From an uncultured Oscillibacter sp. (GTDB lineage Bacteria > Bacillota > Clostridia > Oscillospirales > Oscillospiraceae), in contig CAJOQY010000052.1 in assembly GCA_905236835.1 (NCBI GenBank), positions 1-6,264 on the forward strand: a DNA stretch of 6,264 nt, written 5' to 3'. Each line of letters opens with the position of its first letter. Positions within the stretch are counted from its first letter, which is position 1. Both the position numbers and the translations under genes were made by a program. A model generated the notes under the pieces. That model was not told where the DNA came from. It was given only the letters and a program-made list of their open reading frames with translations, and ran no database searches. This document shows, in pieces, positions 1 through 5,250 of the stretch.

Positions 1-2980
1 GTCCGCCGGGGTGTTGTCCCGTCGTGCGTCTGACGCCCACACAGCCGGTCGCAAGACGCTTTTTTTCCGCGTTCCCGGCTTCCATTTGATTTTCTTCCCG
101 ATATTTTAATACAAATCCAAACGCCGTTTTGTCCGCCAATGTCCCAATCGTCCCGGCGCGGAATACCTGCGTCTCGCCAAACATCTCAATGGCGTGTTTA
201 TGCGCCGTCGCCTGATATTCGCCGGAGAAATTTAAATCTATATCCGGCACTTTTCCGCCGCCGTAGCCTAAAAACGTCTCAAACGGGATGTCAAATCCGT
301 CTTTGATATAGAAAATATCGCAATCCGGGCATTTTTTATCCGGCATATCCGCGCCGCACCCGTAACCGGAATTCTCCGGCGCGAATTCCACGCGCTTGCA
401 TTTCGGACAGCGATAATGCGGCGGGAGCGAATTGACTTCCGTGATTCCGGATAAATACGCCGCCAGCGACGATCCCACACTGCCCCGCGAGCCGACAAGA
501 TAGCCATGTTCCAGCGATCTTTGCACAAGTTTCTGCGCGGACATATAGACAACGTCATATTTGCCTAAAATACCGCTTAATTCGATTTTTAATCGCTCTG
601 TAATCGCTTCCGGCGGATTGTCGCCGTACAGGTCATATAATTTGCGATATATTAAATCATTTAATTCCTGTTCCGAATTGGCAAGCCGGGGCGGGAATAA
701 TTGTTTCGGCAATAATTCGATTTTTTCCACACGGTCCGCGATTGCGCGCGGATTTGTCACGACAACCTCAAACGCTTTGTCTTTTCCAAGATATTCAAAT
801 TCTTTCAGCATTTCATCCGTTGTCTTGAAATAAATCGGCAGCGGCGCGTTGGCGTCCGGGAATTTTTTCGACGCAAGCAAAATCCGCCGGTATATTTCAT
901 CTTCCGGCTCCAGAAAATGCACGTCTCCCGTCGCGCAGACGGGTTTGTTTAACTCCTCGCCTAATTTTACGATCACGCGGTTGAAATCTTTTAAATCCTC
1001 CTCTGAACGCGCGTCACCGTTGCGCAACAAAAACGCGTTGTTGCATAACGGCTGGATTTCCAGATAATCATAAAAACGCGCGATTCGTTTTAATTCTTCC
1101 CAGTCTTTGCGCTCCCGGACGGCGCGAAACAGTTCGCCCGCCTCACACGCCGAGCCGATAATAATCCCGTCGCGATGTTCTTTCAACAGCGTCTTGGGTA
1201 TGATCGGGAATTTTTTGAAATATTTCAAATTCGACGCGGATATGATTTGATATAAATTTTTCAATCCCGTTTTATTTTGCGCGATTAAAATAATATGCCT
1301 TGGCCGCCGTCCGGCGATACTGGCCTGAGATCTTAATTTTTCCATTTCGGGATTTATCTCTTGTATATTATTAATCCCGCGTTCACGCAGGGTTTTCCAA
1401 AACGGGATCAGCATATAAGCCACCGTCGCGGCGTCGTCGGACGCCCTGTGATGCCGGAATGACGGCAATTCCAATCTGTCAGCGACTATATCTAATTTAA
1501 ATTTTTTCAAATCCGGGAGTAAATTCTGCGCTAAAATCAAAGAATCTATATAAGTCGGCTTGAAATTTAAATTTTCACGTTCACAGCCTGTCCGGATAAA
1601 GCCTATATCAAATTCCGCGTTATGCGCCGCCAACGGACGGTTGTCAACGAATTTTAAAAACGCTTCCAACGCTTCCCGCTGTGACGGCGCGTCTTTCAGC
1701 ATTTCATCCGTGATTCCCGTCAGACCCGTGATTTCCGGCGTCAGCGGCCTTTCCGGATTGGCGAATATTTGAAATTTATCGACAATCTCACCGTTTTTTA
1801 ATACCACAGCGCCAATTTCCGTGATCAAATCCCTGTCGGATTTTAATCCCGTCGTTTCTATATCAAAACAGACGATTTCATCTTCAAGTTTGATATTATC
1901 CGTTCCGTGAATCGCGATCCTGTCGTCAATATTATTGACATAATATCCTTCAAGGCCGTATAAAATTTTAATCTTATCCCCGGCGGCGCGCCACGCGTCC
2001 GGGAAAGACTGCGCCGTTCCGTGATCCGTGATCGCTATCGCGGGATGTCCCCATCTGATCGCCGTTTTGACCGCCGCCGCCGTATCCGTCAAAGCGTCCA
2101 TATTGGACATTTTGGTATGCAAATGCAATTCCACGCGTTTGACTTCCGCCTGATCCCGCCGTTCCTCATGCGTAATAATATTAATATTCACGGGATTTAA
2201 CTGCATATCTTTCTTATCCCATGTCTCTTCCATTTTACCCTGTACGCAAAGCCACATGCCCGGCTTTATCGCGTTTTCCAGTTCACGCGCCTCTTTCTCG
2301 TTTAAACTTTTTTGCACCGTCACGGAATTTGTATAATCCGTCAGATCAATATTACAGCGCCAGAATCCCGGGCGGCGCGTCTCGCGGCACTCAAATCCGA
2401 ATACTTTCCCGGCGACGGCGATATTCGCCATTTTAAGATTTAATTCTTTCATGGGGACAGGCTGGATTTTAATCCAGTTTCCCATTAAAACGCCATCCGG
2501 CTTATTATTATTTTGATTATTATTTTTGCTGTTTGACAACGATTTTTTTCCGCCGCCGTTGCCATGACCGCCGCCGCCACGATTGCCCATGCCGCCGGAC
2601 GAATTGCCGCTTCGATTGCCCACGCCGCCGGACGAATTGCCGCGATTTCCCGCGCCGCTGTCGCGGTTTCCCGCCGCGCCGCCGTTCCCACCGCCGGATA
2701 AGCCGACGCCGTTCCTGTCCGAACCGCCAAACGCGGGAGCGGATAAACATTCCACTTTGGCATGGGAAAAACCGTAAGATGAACAAATCCCGTCCTGCAC
2801 AACGCGGCATTCTTCATCTGATAAAATATAATCCTCGGACCGCAGACGCAGGGAAATCGCGCTTTGATTCAAATCAATCACGCCCGCCGTGATTTCACTC
2901 CCGGCCAATCGCAGTCTCAAAGACGGATCCAGCGGCAGTCTGGAAAACATTTGAAAAAATGGTATGATCTGATTCGCCAT
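1..2980 (-). CDS. polC: DNA polymerase III alpha subunit, Gram-positive PolC type (3' end outside window)
   Basis: This is the replicative DNA polymerase with built-in 3'-5' proofreading, acting at the chromosomal fork with the clamp and clamp loader. I translated 993 codons from ATG at 2980 without a stop to the window edge. Order of parts: NTD-I (about residues 1-80); Gly/Asn-rich linker (84-160); OB fold (about 165-270); PHP-N with HLHTKMSNMD (286-295) and ITDHG (317-321); exonuclease with DIETTGL (D373, E375), AHNAEFD (D458) and HRASDD (H511, D516); PHP-C with GSACEAGE and ATGDVHF; SRGSVGSS (831-838); a zinc element C858/C861/C884/C887; and VPDIDLNFSGEYQ with catalytic aspartates D913 and D915. 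The third palm aspartate, the fingers and the C-terminus lie outside; about 450 residues should be missing. GAGGA just before the ATG supports the start. NTD-II is not visible. It is the last gene seen in the cluster, 65 bp after ispG. The family call is secure from the domain order, which separates PolC from DnaE. Confidence 0.98.
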   Translation of the reverse strand, partial: MANQIIPFFQMFSRLPLDPSLRLRLAGSEITAGVIDLNQSAISLRLRSEDYILSDEECRVVQDGICSSYGFSHAKVECLSAPAFGGSDRNGVGLSGGGNGGAAGNRDSGAGNRGNSSGGVGNRSGNSSGGMGNRGGGGHGNGGGKKSLSNSKNNNQNNNKPDGVLMGNWIKIQPVPMKELNLKMANIAVAGKVFGFECRETRRPGFWRCNIDLTDYTNSVTVQKSLNEKEARELENAIKPGMWLCVQGKMEETWDKKDMQLNPVNINIITHEERRDQAEVKRVELHLHTKMSNMDALTDTAAAVKTAIRWGHPAIAITDHGTAQSFPDAWRAAGDKIKILYGLEGYYVNNIDDRIAIHGTDNIKLEDEIVCFDIETTGLKSDRDLITEIGAVVLKNGEIVDKFQIFANPERPLTPEITGLTGITDEMLKDAPSQREALEAFLKFVDNRPLAAHNAEFDIGFIRTGCERENLNFKPTYIDSLILAQNLLPDLKKFKLDIVADRLELPSFRHHRASDDAATVAYMLIPFWKTLRERGINNIQEINPEMEKLRSQASIAGRRPRHIILIAQNKTGLKNLYQIISASNLKYFKKFPIIPKTLLKEHRDGIIIGSACEAGELFRAVRERKDWEELKRIARFYDYLEIQPLCNNAFLLRNGDARSEEDLKDFNRVIVKLGEELNKPVCATGDVHFLEPEDEIYRRILLASKKFPDANAPLPIYFKTTDEMLKEFEYLGKDKAFEVVVTNPRAIADRVEKIELLPKQLFPPRLANSEQELNDLIYRKLYDLYGDNPPEAITERLKIELSGILGKYDVVYMSAQKLVQRSLEHGYLVGSRGSVGSSLAAYLSGITEVNSLPPHYRCPKCKRVEFAPENSGYGCGADMPDKKCPDCDIFYIKDGFDIPFETFLGYGGGKVPDIDLNFSGEYQATAHKHAIEMFGETQVFRAGTIGTLADKTAFGFVLKYREENQMEAGNAEKKRLATGCVGVRRTTGQHPGG
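2501..2731 (-). other. Gly/Asn/Ser/Arg-rich low-complexity linker in PolC
   Basis: PolC residues 84-160 are nearly all Gly, Asn, Ser and Arg, ending in a Lys/Asn-rich stretch (KNNNQNNNK). The segment links NTD-I to the OB fold and is very probably disordered. Other clostridial PolC proteins, as I recall them, have a folded NTD-II of roughly 100 residues here, sometimes followed by a short basic Gly-rich linker; this protein seems to keep only an enlarged linker. The composition resembles the disordered tails of single-stranded-DNA-binding proteins, but any shared role is inference. The G+C-rich coding creates several overlapping long open frames on both strands, none of which looks real. Confidence 0.85.
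2576..2641 (-). repeat. Two-copy 33-bp tandem repeat inside the polC linker
   Basis: Copies at 2609-2641 and 2576-2608 match at 30 of 33 positions, counted by eye. On the coding strand each encodes the 11-residue unit GNSSGG(V/M)GNR(S/G). The unit is a multiple of three, so copy-number change would keep the reading frame. The near-identity, including third codon positions, points to a recent duplication by replication slippage. Confidence 0.9.
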
Positions 2981-3045
2981 AAATCCTCGCGCTCCTGTGT
3001 ATCCGGCTGATCCGTTATGATAATAATCTTAATATGTAGATTATA
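2981..3045. other. Spacer between ispG and polC
   Basis: This 65-bp non-coding gap holds the polC ribosome-binding site at its polC end and A+T-rich sequence at its ispG end. A 7-bp inverted repeat (ATAATCT at 3023-3029 and AGATTAT at 3038-3044, 8-nt loop) is present, but it is A+T-rich and no T-run follows it, so I do not call a terminator. A TATAAT on the minus strand overlaps the ispG stop codon, without a clear -35 partner. Read-through from ispG into polC is the simplest view. Confidence 0.5.
2984..3000 (-). promoter_or_regulatory. Ribosome-binding site region of polC
   Basis: Read on the minus strand, two purine-rich elements precede the polC ATG at 2980: AGGAG, about 11 nt upstream, and GAGGA, about 3 nt upstream. 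Either could pair with the 16S rRNA tail. Together they support the ATG at 2980 over the next in-frame ATG at codon 11. Confidence 0.6.
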
Positions 3046-4122
3046 TTATAATTTCTCGATTTCAGCCATTAACGCGTTTAAAAGTTGATCCTGTGGGAGT
3101 TTATATAATATTTCGCCTTTTTTGAATAACAATCCCTCGCCGTTGCCGCCGGCGACGCCAATATCGGCGTCGGACGCCTCTCCCGGTCCGTTGACGGCGC
3201 AGCCCATCACGGCCACGGTTATATTTTTATCGCAATTCGCCAGACGCCGTTCCACTTCTTCCGCCAATGGGATTAAATCAATCCGCGTTCTGCCGCACGT
3301 CGGACAGGCGATTAAATTCACGCCCTGTTTTCTTAATCCGGCGGCGGATAAAATCTTTTTCGCGGCGTAAATTTCCTCTATGGGATTCGCCGTCAGCGTG
3401 ACGCGGATGGTGTCGCCGATTCCCATACATAACAGGCCGCCGATTCCCATCGCGGATTTGATCATGCCCATGGACGGCGTTCCGGCTTCCGTCACGCCCA
3501 AATGCAACGGATAATCCGTCGTATCATGTAAAATTTGATACGCCGCCATTGTCAACGGGACGTTAGAGGATTTGACGGAAATACAGATATTATCAAAATC
3601 AAATTGATTGCATAATTTGACATGACCCATCGCGCTTTCGGCCAGCGCTTCCGCCGTGACGCCGTGATATTTCGCGCGCAGATTTTTTTCCAGCGAACCG
3701 CCGTTGACGCCGATTCTAATCGGGATATTTTTCGCTTTGCAAATATCAATCACGGCTTTGACGCGTTCCGACCCGCCGATATTGCCCGGATTGATTCTGA
3801 TCGCGTCAATTCCGCGTTCGGCGCAGATCAAAGCCAATTTATAATTAAAATGTATATCGGCGATCAGCGGGATAGAAATTCTTGATTTGATTTGATCAAT
3901 CGCGCGCGCCGCCGCTTCGTCCGGGACGGCTACCCGGATAATCTCACATCCGGCGTTTTCCAGTTCGTGAATTTGATTCACAGTCGATTCTATATCATCC
4001 GTTTTCGTGTTGCACATGGATTGTATGCTAACCGGCGAACCGCCGCCAACCGGTACTTGTCCGACGAATAATCTTTTTGTCGTTTTCACAATATTCCCCG
4101 TCCTGTTCCATTTAATCTTCAT
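3046..4122 (-). CDS. ispG: 4-hydroxy-3-methylbut-2-en-1-yl diphosphate synthase (MEP pathway)
   Basis: IspG (GcpE) is a cytosolic [4Fe-4S] enzyme that reductively opens the cyclic diphosphate MEcPP to HMBPP, the penultimate step of the MEP isoprenoid pathway. The 358-residue length fits the family. The N-terminal TIM-barrel part has PVSIQSM (30-36), LIADIHFNYKLAL (86-98), RINPGNIG (109-116), RIGVNGGSLEK (136-146) and LHLGVTEAGT (206-215). The C-terminal part supplies the cluster ligands: C273 and C276 in CPTCGRT, C308 in GCAVNGPGEA, and E315, matching E. coli C270, C273, C305 and E312. The ATG at 4122 overlaps the end of yoeB by 11 nt. A GTG at 4089 (codon 12), preceded by AGGACGGGG, would give a start VKTTKRLFVGQ that fits typical family N-termini and removes the overlap, so the true start is uncertain. 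The gene normally follows rseP directly in Clostridia; here a cassette lies between them. Confidence 0.97.
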   Translation of the reverse strand: MKIKWNRTGNIVKTTKRLFVGQVPVGGGSPVSIQSMCNTKTDDIESTVNQIHELENAGCEIIRVAVPDEAAARAIDQIKSRISIPLIADIHFNYKLALICAERGIDAIRINPGNIGGSERVKAVIDICKAKNIPIRIGVNGGSLEKNLRAKYHGVTAEALAESAMGHVKLCNQFDFDNICISVKSSNVPLTMAAYQILHDTTDYPLHLGVTEAGTPSMGMIKSAMGIGGLLCMGIGDTIRVTLTANPIEEIYAAKKILSAAGLRKQGVNLIACPTCGRTRIDLIPLAEEVERRLANCDKNITVAVMGCAVNGPGEASDADIGVAGGNGEGLLFKKGEILYKLPQDQLLNALMAEIEKL

Positions 4123-4375
4123 AATGCGTCCACATACTTAAGATAAAAATTTCTTTTGTCGTCTCTTTGACTTGGTAAACAATTCTGTGTTGACGGTTAA
4201 TGCGTCTGGAATATGATCCGGCTAAATCTCCTACTAATTTTTCATAAGGCGGCGGCGTTTGAAATGGATTTTCCTGAAGAATATTTAAAATCCGTTTCGT
4301 TTTATGTTCCAATTTCGCATGTGCAAGCAATGTTTTATGCTTTTGCGCTTTGTGAGAGAAAATAATAGTGTACAT
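4112..4375 (-). CDS. yoeB: Txe/YoeB family mRNA-interferase toxin
   Basis: YoeB-type toxins are RelE-fold endoribonucleases that bind the ribosomal A site and cut mRNA, halting translation until the antitoxin recovers. The 87-residue product is close to E. coli YoeB (84). It carries NPFQTPPPYEKLVGDLAGSYSRRINRQHR and ends WTHYED. By alignment from memory, E45, R64, H84 and Y85 correspond to E. coli E46, R65, H83 and Y84, so the active site looks intact. I chose ATG 4375, which shares one base with the antitoxin stop (TAATG) and gives MYTIIFSHKAQK, a typical family start; ATG 4381 (adding MV) is possible. No strong ribosome-binding site is visible, so translation is probably coupled to yefM. 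The gene is notably A+T-rich: about 35% G+C by hand count over 4141-4380, against about 51% in a 240-bp ispG sample. Confidence 0.93.
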   Translation of the reverse strand: MYTIIFSHKAQKHKTLLAHAKLEHKTKRILNILQENPFQTPPPYEKLVGDLAGSYSRRINRQHRIVYQVKETTKEIFILSMWTHYED

Positions 4376-4626
4376 TACCATTTTTCGTCCGCTTGATAAA
4401 CTTCGCCGGTTTTCCAATCTTCTTTCATGGCATCCAGAATTTCTTCAGCTGTCCGGGGGTGATTCATGATAGAAATCGTCTCCAATATGCCCCGATATTC
4501 TTCCTCACTCATCACGACAGCGGCGCCGTTCTCCGTATCGACATGAATAATATGTCCCTGTGAAATGGCGGAGTCCATATATTCAGAAAAATTTTGATAA
4601 AAACGCGTTGCGTTGGTTGTAATCAT
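4375..4626 (-). CDS. yefM: Phd/YefM family antitoxin
   Basis: This 83-residue protein is the expected partner of the YoeB toxin next door. Family members bind DNA with the N-terminal half and repress their own promoter, while the flexible C-terminal half wraps and inhibits the toxin. Visible features are a Phd-like N-terminus (MITTNATRFYQNFSEYMDSA), a beta segment HIIHVDTENGAAVVMSEEEYRGIL typical of the fold, and an acidic C-terminal tail (EEILDAMKEDWKTGEVYQADEKW). The ATG overlaps the stop of the upstream acetyltransferase gene (ATGA, 4 nt), and a strong AGGGAGGG lies 10 nt upstream inside that gene. The toxin follows with a 1-nt overlap. G+C is about 44% by hand count over 4381-4620, between the toxin and its neighbours. 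I saw no obvious separate promoter, so transcription may come from upstream of the acetyltransferase. Family assignment is firm because of the toxin partner; specific orthology to E. coli YefM is not claimed. Confidence 0.9.
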   Translation of the reverse strand: MITTNATRFYQNFSEYMDSAISQGHIIHVDTENGAAVVMSEEEYRGILETISIMNHPRTAEEILDAMKEDWKTGEVYQADEKW

Positions 4627-5162
4627 TTCAAAAACACCCTCCCTGTAATTTCCGTCGCTTCATCCCGCAGTAACGCCAACAGCCAAACGTCGAGTAATTT
4701 CCCGGCTTTCCATACGCCGTCCCGCAAGACGCCCTCTAATACAAATCCGTTTTTCTCCAATACCCGTCTGGACGCCGGATTTCTCGTGTATACTTTCGCG
4801 TAAATTCTCGCCAAATCATAACGCGCGAACGCTTCCCGGCAGATTTGTCCCGCCGCGATTGTCATAATACCCTGTCCCCAGAACGGAACCGCCAGCCAAT
4901 AGCCAATCTCGGCGCTCCGGCGGTATACGTCTTTTTGGGGGATAATCGACACGCACCCCGCCGCTTCGCCGTTCATCACAATCGCCCGGTGAAATTCCTC
5001 CGGGTCTTTTTCCTGACAGCGGCGTATAAAATCATACGCGTCTGAAATCCCATAGGGATTGGGAAAAGCGTCCGTCAGATTAAACGGGACGCGCGGATCG
5101 TCGGCGTATTTCGCCAGCGATTCCGCGTCCGATTCCTCCCACGGACGGAGTATAAAATTCAT
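4623..5162 (-). CDS. GNAT family N-acetyltransferase, RimJ/RimL type
   Basis: This 179-residue protein transfers an acetyl group from acetyl-CoA to an amine. RimJ/RimL-like members (Acetyltransf_3) act on ribosomal-protein N-termini or on small molecules; the substrate here cannot be read from sequence. Visible motifs are the N-terminal strand FILRPWEESDAESLAKYADDP, the core strand and acetyl-CoA loop EIGYWLAVPFWGQGIMTIA (85-103, with Gln-Gly-Ile at 97-99 in the pyrophosphate loop), and motif B with VYTRNPASRRVLEKNGFVLEG (124-144). The length is normal for the family and there are no membrane segments. It starts 84 bp after rseP, behind an A/T-only block, with GGGGGA about 10 nt before the ATG. 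Its stop overlaps the yefM start by 4 nt, so it probably shares a transcript with the TA pair. It is not a typical TacT-like toxin, since no ribbon-helix-helix antitoxin gene is next to it. G+C is about 54% by hand count over 4681-4920, like the core genes and unlike yoeB. Confidence 0.92.
   Translation of the reverse strand: MNFILRPWEESDAESLAKYADDPRVPFNLTDAFPNPYGISDAYDFIRRCQEKDPEEFHRAIVMNGEAAGCVSIIPQKDVYRRSAEIGYWLAVPFWGQGIMTIAAGQICREAFARYDLARIYAKVYTRNPASRRVLEKNGFVLEGVLRDGVWKAGKLLDVWLLALLRDEATEITGRVFLK
4637..4644 (-). promoter_or_regulatory. Strong ribosome-binding site for yefM inside the acetyltransferase gene
   Basis: AGGGAGGG on the minus strand ends 10 nt before the yefM ATG at 4626 and lies within the last codons of the acetyltransferase gene. 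It is the best Shine-Dalgarno sequence among the cassette junctions. It suggests that the antitoxin is initiated strongly in its own right, while the toxin lacks such a site, consistent with antitoxin excess. Confidence 0.7.
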
Positions 5163-5245
5163 GATAATTCTATCCCCCGTATTAATTATAATTATAATTA
5201 TAATTTTAATATTATAATTATATTTTAATTTTTTATATTTTATTT
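5163..5245 (-). promoter_or_regulatory. A+T-rich spacer upstream of the acetyltransferase, possible promoter region
   Basis: On the minus strand this spacer contains five TATAAT hexamers (5185-5202 and 5211-5222), any of which could act as a -10 element, and a GGGGGA ribosome-binding site at 5173-5178. A TTGAAA in the end of rseP (5258-5263) is a possible -35, but its spacing to the TATAAT copies is too long and only imperfect -10 matches lie at the right distance. The region could give the acetyltransferase-TA-ispG-polC segment its own promoter. No terminator with a G+C-rich stem is visible, so read-through from rseP is also possible. Confidence 0.35.
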
Positions 5246-5250
5246 TTATT
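5180..5250. repeat. 71-bp A/T-only block with tandem ATTATA hexamers and a perfect palindrome
   Basis: From 5180 to 5250 there is not one G or C, in a window of about 50% G+C. ATTATA (plus strand) occurs three times in tandem at 5185-5202 and twice at 5211-5222. The segment 5184-5205, written AATT(ATAATT)x3, is a perfect 22-bp palindrome. The block begins at the stop codon of rseP and ends 18 bp before the acetyltransferase start. It looks like slippage-generated simple sequence that may melt easily or form a cruciform. Confidence 0.9.

Noticed and set aside
268..1772. Other open frames of 70-96 codons on both strands within polC
   Set aside because: They lack recognisable motifs and lie entirely within PolC coding sequence. 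The PolC frame shows continuous conserved motifs with no sign of a frameshift.
2485..2892. Several overlapping long open frames on both strands (for example minus 2485-2817 and plus 2533-2892)
   Set aside because: They cover the G+C-rich linker of polC in other frames, have Arg/Ala- or Arg/Pro-rich low-complexity translations, and conflict with the continuous PolC frame that has conserved domains on both sides.
3023..3044. Inverted repeat as a terminator between ispG and polC
   Set aside because: The stem is only 7 bp and A+T-rich, and no run of T follows on the transcribed sense strand, so intrinsic termination is unlikely.
4376..4417. Longer yoeB start giving MENRRSLSSGRKMVM before MYTIIF
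   Set aside because: The extra residues come from a frame overlapping the conserved end of yefM and do not resemble YoeB N-termini. ATG 4375 matches the family start and gives the usual tight TA overlap.
4623..5162. The acetyltransferase as a TacT/AtaT-type GNAT toxin
   Set aside because: Its motifs are of the RimJ/RimL type, it is not next to a ribbon-helix-helix antitoxin gene, and the adjacent antitoxin already has its YoeB partner.
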